Source of the DNA: Gluconacetobacter tumulisoli | GTDB lineage: Bacteria > Pseudomonadota > Alphaproteobacteria > Acetobacterales > Acetobacteraceae | Direction: 5' to 3' | Length of the DNA: 64,000 nt | NCBI RefSeq assembly: GCF_014174155.1 | Contig: NZ_JABEQM010000009.1 | Location: forward strand, 1 to 64,000 | Position numbers and translations under genes: made by a program | The notes under the pieces: model-generated | What the model saw: the letters and a program-made list of their open reading frames with translations, nothing else | What the model was told of the DNA's origin: nothing | The model's database searches: none | Shown here: positions 8,448 through 16,807 of the stretch, piece after piece | Numbering within the stretch: the first letter of the stretch is position 1 | Layout of the letters: each line of letters begins with the position of its first letter

Positions 8448-10751
8448 TCAGCCAGCAATCCGGATCGGGGCCGCCGACGCGACACTCGGCACCACCTTGA
8501 CCGGAATGGCCTTGGCGGCCGGCGTGCCGCTGATCTCGTCATAAAAATCAAGCGGCAGGAGCGGGTTGAGTTCCGGGTAATACCCCGCAATGGCGCCACG
8601 CGGCATGGGGTAGTCAAGGATCGTTAGCCCATCGACGTACCGCCGGCGCCCATCCTCGCTATAGGTTTCCAGGCCGATGACCGCTCCGTTCTCCAGCCCC
8701 CGTTCCTCACGGTCCTGCTTGTTCATGAAAATGACAAGGCGGTTGTTGTACACGCCGCGATACCGGTCGCTGTTGCTGTAGATCGTGGTGTTGTACTGAT
8801 CGTGCGAGCGGATCGTCGCCAGACGCAACATCGCTGGATCCTCGATCACGTCATTGACCTCAAGCCCCGGCATGACGAGGAAATTGGCCTTGCCGTTCGG
8901 TGTCTGCCAGACCCGGCGTCGCGGCGGAATATCCATGTGGAAGCCGCGCGGATTTTTCATCTTTTCTGAGAAATCAGCATAGATCGCAGGATAGACTTCC
9001 GCGATCTTGTCGCGGATCAGCGTGTAATCCTCGATATAGTCCGCCCATGTCGTCTTGGAGTTCGGCAGGGTCGCCATGGCCATCCGGCAGACGATCTCCG
9101 TCTCCGGACGCACGTCGGGGCTGACCGGCTCGAACACGCCGCGCGAGGGCGTGACGTTCGCCATCGCGTCCTCAATGGTGACGAACTGTTCACCTTTGGT
9201 CGTGCGAATGATTTCGGAGCGGGACACGACCGGCAGGATCAGCGCGTCCTTGCCGTGGACCAGATGTCCGCGATTGAGCTTGGTCGTGACGTTCACCGTC
9301 AGGTTCAGTCGCCCCATCGCGGCATAGGAACGCTCGGTATCGGGGATGGCGCGGGCGAAATTGCCGCCCATGCCAAAAAATACCTTCGCGGTACCCTCTT
9401 CCATGGCCGCGACCGCTTCGACGACATGATGACCATGCTCACGCGGTGGCTCGAAGCCGAAGACATCACGCACGCGGTCGAGATAGTCCTGGGTGGGTTT
9501 TTCGTCGATGCCGACGGTCCGATCGCCCTGCACGTTGGAATGCCCTCGGATCGGCGCGATGCCCGCACCTGGCTTTCCGAAGTTTCCTTTCAGAAGGAGC
9601 AGGTTAGCAAGCTGCTGAAGCAGATGAGACCCTTCCTGATGCTGGGTCAGACCCATCCCGTAGCACATGACGGTAGCGTTCGATTTGGCATAGATCCCGG
9701 CGATATGACGGATCTGCTCTTCCGAAACGCCCGAAATGCGCGTGATATCCGCCCAGGACGCGCTCATGACGTCCGCGCGCACCGCCTCCATGCCGACGGT
9801 GTGCTCGGCGATGAACGCCTTGTCCAGCACATCCTCACCACGATCCTCGGCCTCGAACAGGGCGCGCATCATGCCCTTGAAAATGGCGAGATCGCCGCCG
9901 ATCCGGACATGCACGAATTCGCTGGAAATCGCCGTCGAACCGAACGTCCCCATCTGCAGAATGTCCTGCGGCTCCGTGAAGCGGATCAGCGCGCGTTCGG
10001 GCATCGGATTGATCAACACGACCGGAACGCCGCGCTTCCGCGCCTCGACCAGATTGGTCATCATGCGCGGCGAATTCGTGCCGGTGTTCTGACCGATGAC
10101 GAAAATCGCCTCGGCATGCTCGAAGTCAGCCATGACGATCGTGCCCTTGCCAATCCCGATGGACGGCGGGAGCCCGCGCGACGTCGGTTCATGGCACATG
10201 TTCGAACAGTCGGGGAAGTTATTGGTGCCGAATTCGCGTACGAAGATGGAATAGAGGAACGCTGTTTCGTTGGCAGTTCTTCCGGACGTATAGAACTCCG
10301 CCTGATGGGGGCTGTCGAGCGCCTGGAGGTGCCTGCCAATCAGCGCGAACGCATCGTCCCACGCGACCGGAACGTATTTATCGGTTGCCGCATCGTAGCG
10401 CATGGGCTCGGTCAGGCGTCCCTGCATCTCCAGCCAGTAATCGCTGCGCTCCATCAGTTCCGTGACGGTATGCTGGGCGAAAAATTCCCGCGTGACGCGC
10501 GCCTTGGTCACTTCATGGGCCAGCGCCTTAGCGCCGTTCTCGCAGAATTCGAGCGTCTTGCGATGATCGGGGTCGGGGAAAGCACAGCTCGGGCATTTGA
10601 AGCCGCCGGGCTGGTTCATGGCGAGCAGGCCACGCGATCCCTTGACCAGGACGCTCTGTTCCATGAGGACCTTGGCCGTCGCGTTCGCGGCTCCCCAGCC
10701 CCCTGCCGGGTGATGATAGGGCTTGAACTCGGATTCTTTCTCTTTGCTCAT
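8448..10751 (-). CDS. YdeP/FdhF-family molybdopterin oxidoreductase (formate dehydrogenase homologue)
   Basis: This 767-residue enzyme belongs to the DMSO-reductase superfamily, YdeP branch. Near the N terminus GGFKCPSCAFPDPD gives Cys53 and Cys56, presumed iron-sulfur ligands, with Cys70 as a further candidate. The stretch SNMCHEPTS places Cys186 where FdhF has its molybdenum-bound selenocysteine; the codon here is for cysteine. MGLTQHQEGSHLLQ and the C-terminal molydopterin-dinucleotide-binding region are present. There is no twin-arginine signal, so it is probably cytoplasmic. GGAGGG precedes the ATG by 8 bases. E. coli YdeP is linked to acid tolerance and its reaction is unsettled, so formate oxidation is a family-based guess, strengthened by fdhD in the same array. 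Confidence 0.9.
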   Translation of the reverse strand: MSKEKESEFKPYHHPAGGWGAANATAKVLMEQSVLVKGSRGLLAMNQPGGFKCPSCAFPDPDHRKTLEFCENGAKALAHEVTKARVTREFFAQHTVTELMERSDYWLEMQGRLTEPMRYDAATDKYVPVAWDDAFALIGRHLQALDSPHQAEFYTSGRTANETAFLYSIFVREFGTNNFPDCSNMCHEPTSRGLPPSIGIGKGTIVMADFEHAEAIFVIGQNTGTNSPRMMTNLVEARKRGVPVVLINPMPERALIRFTEPQDILQMGTFGSTAISSEFVHVRIGGDLAIFKGMMRALFEAEDRGEDVLDKAFIAEHTVGMEAVRADVMSASWADITRISGVSEEQIRHIAGIYAKSNATVMCYGMGLTQHQEGSHLLQQLANLLLLKGNFGKPGAGIAPIRGHSNVQGDRTVGIDEKPTQDYLDRVRDVFGFEPPREHGHHVVEAVAAMEEGTAKVFFGMGGNFARAIPDTERSYAAMGRLNLTVNVTTKLNRGHLVHGKDALILPVVSRSEIIRTTKGEQFVTIEDAMANVTPSRGVFEPVSPDVRPETEIVCRMAMATLPNSKTTWADYIEDYTLIRDKIAEVYPAIYADFSEKMKNPRGFHMDIPPRRRVWQTPNGKANFLVMPGLEVNDVIEDPAMLRLATIRSHDQYNTTIYSNSDRYRGVYNNRLVIFMNKQDREERGLENGAVIGLETYSEDGRRRYVDGLTILDYPMPRGAIAGYYPELNPLLPLDFYDEISGTPAAKAIPVKVVPSVASAAPIRIAG

Positions 10752-10755
10752 GATC

Positions 10756-11232
10756 TCAACCCTCCCCTTGAAGGATGCCGAACTCTTTCAACGCCGGCAC
10801 AAAGTTCTCGTTTTCATGCTTTGACCTTGCCAGCTTGATCAACGCGAAGCGCTTGAGCGGTGCCAACGCGGCCCATTGCTCCGGCGTGGGCGGCGGAACA
10901 CCGTCCGTCTGTGACTGCGTCAGCACTGCTTCAGGCATACGATCCGCCTCGCGCCAGTCTTCCAGCCGTTGGGTGGCCAGAAAGCGGACGGGCTCATCTG
11001 TCCGAGTTGCGATCAGGTCCTGAACGAGGGCATGATAGGTATCCTGTTCCGCTTTCGTATCGCACGGCATGTCCACCAGCATGCCCCGCTCGTCACGTGA
11101 CACGCGGCTCCACTGGCGAAGCGTCATCTTGATTCCAACGATATCAAGCTTTTGCCGCGCAATCATCGGAATACAGCGCAAGGAGCCGGCGAAATCGCGC
11201 TCGAATTCAAAAATCATAGGGTTTTCAGACAT
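10756..11232 (-). CDS. Nitrate-reductase-associated protein family member
   Basis: The product has 158 residues. The segment FEFERDFAGSLRCIPMIAR followed by KLDIVGIKM and LPLxxW-like RQWSRVSRDE is the hallmark of the Nitr_red_assoc family. These are small soluble proteins found next to molybdoenzyme genes, with no established biochemical role. The ATG at 11232 (MSENPMIF) is chosen because AAAGGG lies 8 bases upstream; the frame is open for a further 35 codons. It ends 4 bases before the YdeP-like gene, and no nitrate reductase is visible here, so its partner is probably that enzyme. Confidence 0.82.
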   Translation of the reverse strand: MSENPMIFEFERDFAGSLRCIPMIARQKLDIVGIKMTLRQWSRVSRDERGMLVDMPCDTKAEQDTYHALVQDLIATRTDEPVRFLATQRLEDWREADRMPEAVLTQSQTDGVPPPTPEQWAALAPLKRFALIKLARSKHENENFVPALKEFGILQGEG

Positions 11233-11270
11233 TGTGTCTGCCCTTTCGATCGTCATGAGAGATGCTGTTC

Positions 11271-11420
11271 TCATCTCGGCACCAGAAGATGGAGAAGAGA
11301 GGCTGCAACGAAGAACGCGGCGGTACTGGCCGCCCATATGCCGGCAAGCCAGCCGAACCGGACGCTCCAGCGACGGGGCGCATGCGACCCGTCGCCCCTT
11401 ACGACTTCAATGATAGCCAT
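11271..11420 (-). CDS. DUF2474-type small subunit of the bd/CIO oxidase
   Basis: This is a 49-codon gene. A basic, Arg/Trp-containing N-terminal part ends in PRRWSVRFGWL and is followed by a single membrane helix (AGIWAASTAAFFVAASLL). That is the layout of the DUF2474 peptides encoded after cioB, analogous to CydX of E. coli bd oxidase. It overlaps the end of cioB by 14 bases in another frame and stops at TGA 11271-11273. It is easily missed because of its length. The assignment rests on position, size and the single helix. Confidence 0.75.
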   Translation of the reverse strand: MAIIEVVRGDGSHAPRRWSVRFGWLAGIWAASTAAFFVAASLLHLLVPR

Positions 11421-12426
11421 CGGCTTCCGACACTTTCCCGCGAAACACGCGATAGGAGTAGATCGTGTAGGTCAGGATGATCGGCAGGAGGATGGCGGTT
11501 CCAACGAGCTGGAAGAACTGGCTCGACGGCGGCGACGACACATCCCACAGGCTCAGGGTCGGCGGCACGGCATACGGCCAGATTGTAATGCCGAGGCCCG
11601 AGAGGCAAAGGAAAAACCACCCGAGCGCGCACAGAAACGGCACACGCGAATGGCCCTTCCGCAAGCTCGCCGCCAGCAGCAGACCCAACGCGACCACGAG
11701 AACCGGCACAGGAGCCACGAACACGATGTTCGGCCACTCCGTCCAGCGGCGCAGATAAGGCGCATGCAGCAGCGGCGTCCAGAAACTGACGGCGGCGATG
11801 CAGGCGAAGAGCCCCACGGCCAGCCGGCTTGCCCAGCGACGGCACGACGCCTCCAGAACGCCGGTCGTCCGCCACACCAGCCACGTCGCCCCAAGCAAGG
11901 CATAACCGCACATCACGGACAGTCCGCACAGGATGGTAAATGGCGTTAGCCAGTCGAGCGACCCGCCCGAAAAGGCGCCATCGCTGACTTTAACCCCCTG
12001 GATCACGCCGCCCAGGATCGCGCCCTGGCAGAATGCGGCAACCGCTGAGCCGATCATGAAACCAAGATCCCACTGGCCCGCACGGGGCGTTCCTTTAGTC
12101 ATCACGCGAAACTCGAACGCGACTCCGCGAAAGATCAGGGCGACCAGCATGAGCACGATCGGCAGATAGAAGGCGGGCAGCAGCGTAGCATAAGCACCCG
12201 GGAAAACCCCGTAGAGCACGGCCCCGCCCAGAACCATCCACGTCTCGTTGCCATCCCAGACTGGCGCGATCGTGCTGATCATGACATTGCGCCGTGTCTC
12301 GTCCCGTTCAAGCATGAACAGCATACCGATTCCGAGATCGAACCCGTCGAGAATGACATAGATCGTGATCGCCGCGATCAGGATGACGGCCCAGACGATC
12401 GGCAGCCAGTGTGCAAAATCCATCAT
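11407..12426 (-). CDS. cioB: Cyanide-insensitive / bd-type quinol oxidase subunit II
   Basis: The 339-residue polytopic membrane protein matches CydB/CioB. It starts with WLPIVWAVILIAAITIYVILDGFDLGIGM and continues with APVWDGNETWMVLGG, both family signatures. Subunit II supports the haem-bearing subunit I in quinol oxidation coupled to oxygen reduction at the inner membrane. Its start lies 3 bases after the cioA stop, and the 49-residue subunit overlaps its end. The symbol is given in the Cio sense because subunit I has a short Q-loop; cydB would also be acceptable. Confidence 0.92.
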   Translation of the reverse strand: MMDFAHWLPIVWAVILIAAITIYVILDGFDLGIGMLFMLERDETRRNVMISTIAPVWDGNETWMVLGGAVLYGVFPGAYATLLPAFYLPIVLMLVALIFRGVAFEFRVMTKGTPRAGQWDLGFMIGSAVAAFCQGAILGGVIQGVKVSDGAFSGGSLDWLTPFTILCGLSVMCGYALLGATWLVWRTTGVLEASCRRWASRLAVGLFACIAAVSFWTPLLHAPYLRRWTEWPNIVFVAPVPVLVVALGLLLAASLRKGHSRVPFLCALGWFFLCLSGLGITIWPYAVPPTLSLWDVSSPPSSQFFQLVGTAILLPIILTYTIYSYRVFRGKVSEADGYH

Positions 12427-12429
12427 CCC

Positions 12430-13863
12430 TCAGGCACCTTTCGCGGCAGAGGCATCGACGAGCGCGGGATGGGCCCGTGTTGCCAGGATATCGGATGCGT
12501 GTGACGGATCAGCATCGTGCTCGCCTTCCTCCGGTTCACGGCCCAGCATCTGAACGAGAATGCCAAGACCCGCACCGAAGACGAGAACGTAGACGATGAC
12601 GAACACAGTCATCGACACCACCATGCTCGACAGGGAGATTGGTGAAACGCTATCGGCCGTCCGCAGAAGGCCATAAACGGTCCATGGCTGGCGACCGACC
12701 TCGGTGGTTACCCAGCCACAAAGCAGGGCCAGGAAACCGGCCGGCGCCATGCACAGTGCCACGCGATGGAAGGACGGGCTGAGGAACAACGTGCTATTCC
12801 TCCGGTGCCACAGCGACCAGAGCCCGACCAGCATCATGAGGACACCCAAACCCACCATGATGCGGAACGAGAAGAAGATGACCGGAGAGGGTGGCCGCTG
12901 GTCGCGAGGAAAATCCTTCATCCCCGGTACTTTGCCGTCCAGGCTGTGGGTGAGAATCAGCGAGCCCAACAACGGAACCCCGACGGCATAATCCGTGTGT
13001 TCGGTCTTCATGTTCGGAATACCGAACAGCAGTTCCGGCGCACGCCCTTCGCTGTTCCAGTCGCCTTCCATGGCCGCCAGCTTGGCGGGCTGGTATTTCA
13101 GTGTGTTCAGTCCGTGGGCGTCACCCGCCAGGATCTGGATCGGCGCCACAATTGCCGCCATCCACATCGCCATCGAGAACATGACACGCACGGGTTCACT
13201 GGAAATTTTTCCCTGCCGGCGCGCCTTTAGCAGATGCCATGCGCCAGTCGCGCCAACCGCGAAGGCAACCGAGAGGAAGGCCGCCAGCCCCATATGCACC
13301 AGGCGGAACGGAAAGGACGGATTAAAGATGATAGCCAACCAGTCATCGGGCAGGAACTGACCATTCGCGGGATCAATCCGATAGCCGCGCGGCGTCTGCA
13401 TCCAGGAATTCGACGCCAGAATCCAGGTCATGGAGATCAACGTGCCGACCGACACGCAGCAGGTCGCAGCGAAATGCAGTCCCCGCCCAACCTTGTTCAT
13501 GCCGAACAGCATGACACCGAGAAAGCCCGCTTCAAGAAAGAAGGCGGTCATGACCTCGTAGGAAAGCAGGACACCCGTGATCGGCCCTGCCTTCTTTGAA
13601 AAGACCGACCAGTTCGTGCCGAATTCGTAGGCCATCACCAGGCCGGACACGACCCCCATGCCGAAGACGATCGAGAACGCCTTGATCCAGTATCGGTAGA
13701 GGTCGAGGAAGACGTGTCGTCCCGTTGCCAGCCACAGTCCCTCAAGAACAGCCAGATACGCCGCCAAGCCGATCGAAAAGGCCGGAAAGATGATATGGAC
13801 GCCCACAGTAAAGGCGAACTGAAACCGCGCCAGGATAAACGCTAGATCATGAGCATTCTGCAT
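12430..13863 (-). CDS. cioA: Cyanide-insensitive / bd-type quinol oxidase subunit I
   Basis: The protein has 477 residues. Conserved elements are ARFQFAFTVGVHIIFPAFSIG (N-terminal haem-ligand His region, shown here as family features), LVHMGLAAFLS (His), GRQPWTVYGLLRT and the membrane helices of CydA. No long Q-loop insertion lies before GRQPW, as expected for the cyanide-insensitive subclass common in acetic acid bacteria and pseudomonads. It heads the minus-strand array and diverges from the DyP gene across a 320-base control region. It would pass electrons from quinol to oxygen. Confidence 0.92.
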   Translation of the reverse strand: MQNAHDLAFILARFQFAFTVGVHIIFPAFSIGLAAYLAVLEGLWLATGRHVFLDLYRYWIKAFSIVFGMGVVSGLVMAYEFGTNWSVFSKKAGPITGVLLSYEVMTAFFLEAGFLGVMLFGMNKVGRGLHFAATCCVSVGTLISMTWILASNSWMQTPRGYRIDPANGQFLPDDWLAIIFNPSFPFRLVHMGLAAFLSVAFAVGATGAWHLLKARRQGKISSEPVRVMFSMAMWMAAIVAPIQILAGDAHGLNTLKYQPAKLAAMEGDWNSEGRAPELLFGIPNMKTEHTDYAVGVPLLGSLILTHSLDGKVPGMKDFPRDQRPPSPVIFFSFRIMVGLGVLMMLVGLWSLWHRRNSTLFLSPSFHRVALCMAPAGFLALLCGWVTTEVGRQPWTVYGLLRTADSVSPISLSSMVVSMTVFVIVYVLVFGAGLGILVQMLGREPEEGEHDADPSHASDILATRAHPALVDASAAKGA

Positions 13864-13914
13864 CGATACCTTCCAAATCCCCTCGTCGACATCTTACGCA
13901 TACGTCTGTTATTT

Positions 13915-13943
13915 TTGACATTATGTGCCCGTGCGGATAACCG
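13915..13943 (+). promoter_or_regulatory. Possible promoter for the DyP-encapsulin operon
   Basis: A perfect TTGACA at 13915-13920 is followed 15-17 bases later by GATAAC/TAACCG, a poor -10 element. It reads toward the DyP gene and lies between the divergent cioA and DyP genes. Support is limited to the -35 match and location; other promoters in this 320-base region are possible. Confidence 0.25.
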
Positions 13944-13967
13944 GAATTGGACATCGATTACTAAACG

Positions 13968-13991
13968 GGTATCGCACGACATATCGATACC
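13968..13991. promoter_or_regulatory. Perfect 7+7 palindrome, probable operator between cioA and DyP
   Basis: GGTATCG (13968-13974) and CGATACC (13985-13991) are perfectly inverted around a 10-base spacer. The centre-to-centre distance of 17 bases suits a dimeric DNA-binding protein. It lies just downstream of a TTGACA element and between two divergent operons involved in oxygen and peroxide chemistry. It is not an FNR/ANR box (TTGAT-N4-ATCAA). The bound regulator is unknown. Confidence 0.4.
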
Positions 13992-14183
13992 GACGTAAGA
14001 TTATTCCGGCACGATCGTCCAATACTTTCTCGCTATATTGTTATGCGCGACGGTTATATAGAAACAAGAATTCCATTCTGCCTGATTATAGGCTACCGTT
14101 GCAATGGTATGCCGCCCTGCGCGCCTCCCGACGTTGCTGTGCATGCTAAACTAACCTGGGAATCGGCAAGGAGCTTCCGATCA

Positions 14184-15233
14184 TTGGTCACGCCACAACC
14201 CGTCGATGCCAAGTTGACGCGAGCTGCTGTCTTCCTGGTTGTTACCCTGAACGACGGCAATAATGCCGCGATCGGGGCGCAGGTCCGGGACCTGCTGGGC
14301 GATATGTCATCGCTTCTGCGGGGCGTCGGCTTTCGTATTCCCGATGGTCACCTAAGTTGCGTGACCGGTATCGGTTCGGATGCCTGGGACCTGCTTTTCG
14401 CCGCGCCGCGCCCGAAGGATCTTCATCCGTTCATGGAAATTCGCGGCGTGCATCATGCCCCCGCCACACCGGCCGATCTTCTCTTCCATATCCGCGCCAC
14501 ACGCATGGATCTGTGCTTCGAGCTTGCGGCCACAATCGTCGCTCGGCTCGAAGGAGCTGGGACGGTGATCGACGAAGTGCATGGATTCAAATATTTTGAC
14601 GAACGCGATCTGCTTGGATTCGTGGACGGGACGGAAAACCCTTCAGGCCAGGCCGCGATCGACGCCACGATCGTCGGTGACGAAGACCCCGAATTCGCTG
14701 GCGGCAGCTATGTCATCATTCAGAAATACCTGCATGACCTGAAAAAATGGAACGCCATGCCGGTCGAAACGCAGGAAGACGTCATCGGACGACACAAGCT
14801 TTCCGATATCGAGCAGCGCGATTCCGCCAAAAAGAGCTATGCGCACAATGTCCTGACGAACATTGAAGAAAATGGCGAGCAGCTTCAGATTGTCCGTGAC
14901 AACATGCCTTTTGGCCAAGTCGGCAAGGGGGAATTCGGGACGTATTTCATCGGCTATGCGCGGTCCCCGACCCGAACAGAACAGATGCTGCAGAATATGT
15001 TCGTAGGCAAACCGCCGGGCAATTACGACCGCATCCTGGATGTCAGCACGGCCATCACTGGCGCGCTCTTCTTCATCCCGGCGGCGGACTTTCTCGACAG
15101 CGTACCTGACCTGGCGCCTCCCGGATCGTCTGGAGAAAACGCGTCCGGGAATCCGGCGCCCGAAACACGCGCCCCGGCTCGCCGCGCTGACGACATGTCT
15201 CTGGGCATCGGCTCACTGAAAGAGGAACGTTAA
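14184..15233 (+). CDS. DyP-type haem peroxidase, encapsulin cargo
   Basis: The dye-decolourising peroxidase signature GFVDGTENP carries the catalytic Asp. The likely proximal His is in KKSYAHNVL, and QIVRDNMPFG carries the distal Arg. After the catalytic domain a flexible Pro/Ala-rich linker ends in the tail SLGIGSLKEER, a canonical encapsulin-loading peptide. The frame is open from about 14043. I prefer the TTG at 14184 because AAGGAG (14168-14173) lies 10 bases before it and the chain then begins just ahead of LTRAAVFLVV, as in homologues (349 residues). An ATG at 14109 is the alternative. It reduces peroxide inside the shell encoded next. Confidence 0.92.
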   Translation: MVTPQPVDAKLTRAAVFLVVTLNDGNNAAIGAQVRDLLGDMSSLLRGVGFRIPDGHLSCVTGIGSDAWDLLFAAPRPKDLHPFMEIRGVHHAPATPADLLFHIRATRMDLCFELAATIVARLEGAGTVIDEVHGFKYFDERDLLGFVDGTENPSGQAAIDATIVGDEDPEFAGGSYVIIQKYLHDLKKWNAMPVETQEDVIGRHKLSDIEQRDSAKKSYAHNVLTNIEENGEQLQIVRDNMPFGQVGKGEFGTYFIGYARSPTRTEQMLQNMFVGKPPGNYDRILDVSTAITGALFFIPAADFLDSVPDLAPPGSSGENASGNPAPETRAPARRADDMSLGIGSLKEER

Positions 15234-15234
15234 C

Positions 15235-16059
15235 ATGACCAATCTCCATCGCCATCTCGCGCCGATTTCCAACGCTGCATGGGAGCAGATCGACGAGGAA
15301 GCTGCACGCACCATCCGGCGCCATCTGGCCGGGCGGCGCATCGTCGATACCTCCGAACCGAAAGGGCTGTCGCTCGCCGGAATTGGTACCGGTCGCGGCG
15401 GCGCGATCCAGGCGCCGGATAGCGGCGTTCGCGCCATCAGGCGCGAGGTTCGTCCGGTTGTGGAACTACGCGTGCCGTTCACCCTGTCGCGCGAAGAAAT
15501 CGACGCCGTGGACCGCGGCTCTCAGGATTCGGATTGGCAGCCAGTGAAGGATGCGGCCATGAAGATCGCATTCGCCGAGGACCGCGCCATCTTCGAAGGT
15601 TACGCGGCTGCTGGCATTCAGGGTATCCGCGAGGCGACCTCCAATGCCCATCTTAGGCTTCCGACGTCCGTTCAGGACTATCCGCGCGTCATCGCCGAAG
15701 CGCTCAACGAGCTCCGGCTTGCGGGCGTGAACGGTCATTATTCGGTCGTGCTCGGCGCGCAAGCTTATCTGGCCGTGAGCAGCGGCGATGACGAAGGGTA
15801 TCCCGTCCGCAAGCACATCGAAAGCCTGATCGATGGCAAGCTCATCTGGGCTCCGGCCATCGAAGGCGCGTTCGTGGTCTCGATACGCGGTGGCGATCTG
15901 GCGCTCGATATCGGACAGGATTTTTCGATCGGTTATCTGAGCCATACCGCGGATCAGGTCGAATTGTATCTGCAGGAGAGCTTCGTCTTCCGTGTTCTCA
16001 CCACCGAGGCGACCGTGGCGATCGACACCGCACCCAAGGCAACAGCACCGACGACCTGA
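15235..16059 (+). CDS. Family 1 encapsulin shell protein (linocin M18-like)
   Basis: This is a 274-residue HK97-fold shell protein. It starts with MTNLHRHLAPISNAAWEQID, the encapsulin N-terminal arm that helps bind cargo tails. It continues with RRIVDTSEPKG, the E-loop stretch VELRVPFTLSREEID, and the C-terminal LYLQESFVFRVLTTEATVAI strand. Its ATG follows the DyP stop by one base, so cargo and shell are co-translated. Family 1 shells assemble into closed protein compartments, here with DyP inside, usually linked to oxidative stress. Length and ends look complete. Confidence 0.95.
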   Translation: MTNLHRHLAPISNAAWEQIDEEAARTIRRHLAGRRIVDTSEPKGLSLAGIGTGRGGAIQAPDSGVRAIRREVRPVVELRVPFTLSREEIDAVDRGSQDSDWQPVKDAAMKIAFAEDRAIFEGYAAAGIQGIREATSNAHLRLPTSVQDYPRVIAEALNELRLAGVNGHYSVVLGAQAYLAVSSGDDEGYPVRKHIESLIDGKLIWAPAIEGAFVVSIRGGDLALDIGQDFSIGYLSHTADQVELYLQESFVFRVLTTEATVAIDTAPKATAPTT

Positions 16060-16128
16060 GGCTGACGCGCCGAAGCAGCGCCACCGGGATATCAGTATCA
16101 GTTTTCTAGGAGTTCAGAAGAATCAGAT

Positions 16129-16371
16129 ATGTCTCACGATCCCGTTCCCCATGTCGCCAGCTCTCTCCGGGACCTTGGGCCCAAGGCCATGCGTTCGCCA
16201 AAGCTCCTGACCAAAGAGGAAATCACCCGAATCGCCGACCACGTTCTAAAAGGTGGTGAGCACGCCACCGAGCTTGAAAAGGAAATCGCCAAGAAAGCGA
16301 CACATAATCCCGAAGGGGTGGTAGCAGAAGAACTGGCCATGCTTGGAAAAAAGATCCTGAAAGACAAGTAG
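16129..16371 (+). CDS. Small conserved protein, paralogue of the gene at 59976-60215
   Basis: The protein has 80 residues, is hydrophilic and predicted helical. It shares with the product of 59976-60215 the stretches PKLLTK, DHVLKGGEHA / DFVLKGGEHA and EIAKKA-x-HNPEG. I do not recognise the function. It begins 70 bases after the encapsulin gene with GAAGAA upstream, so it may be in the same transcript. The paralogue sits among other small genes at the far end of the window, suggesting a stress-protein family present in several copies. Confidence 0.7.
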   Translation: MSHDPVPHVASSLRDLGPKAMRSPKLLTKEEITRIADHVLKGGEHATELEKEIAKKATHNPEGVVAEELAMLGKKILKDK

Positions 16372-16422
16372 AAACTCGTCTCCAGTAGGCCGTTCCGGTA
16401 TTTTATTGAACGGAGAGAGATC

Positions 16423-16725
16423 ATGTCAGCCTACAATATTCTGAGAAATGCTATCAAACAGGAGAAGGCGGTCGCCTTCACGTTTCACGAGACGCGATGG
16501 ACCGGCTCTCCTCATGCTCTGGGAAAGGGCGATAACGTGGCGAAGGTTCTGATGTATCGCGGCGTCGACGCCCATGAAAAAGGCGTCCCGCCACAGGGTC
16601 ACTGGAGTTGCCTCGCCGTTTCCGACCTCGATGACGTCGATCTCCTTGCCGATGAACCATTTCATAAGGGGCATCCGGACGCTAAAGTGAGAGCAGAAAT
16701 CCGCGAAGTCGATATCGAATTATAA
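16423..16725 (+). CDS. Hypothetical protein, 100 residues
   Basis: GGAGAGAG precedes the ATG. The first half, NILRNAIKQEKAVAFTFHE, resembles small proteins with a WYL-like beta fold (a basic helix followed by VAFTF). Further on, GHWSCLAVSDLDDVDLL resembles the end of such domains. This similarity is by eye and weak. The gene lies in a same-strand series of small genes after the encapsulin. Function unknown. Confidence 0.6.
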   Translation: MSAYNILRNAIKQEKAVAFTFHETRWTGSPHALGKGDNVAKVLMYRGVDAHEKGVPPQGHWSCLAVSDLDDVDLLADEPFHKGHPDAKVRAEIREVDIEL

Positions 16726-16807
16726 GGTTTCCATTTTCGGGTCATCGGCGTCAACTATTCCGCGGTCGTTAACCCGTTCATCGGACACTCTTGAAAAGAG
16801 GCTGAAT

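Noticed and set aside
10194-10196. Selenocysteine at the molybdenum-ligand position of the YdeP-like enzyme
   Set aside because: The reading shows a Cys codon in SNMCHEPTS and there is no in-frame TGA, so no selenocysteine is needed.
9255-10838. 527-codon plus-strand open frame opposite the YdeP-like gene
   Set aside because: Antisense shadow of a clearly conserved enzyme, with no ribosome site or recognisable motif.
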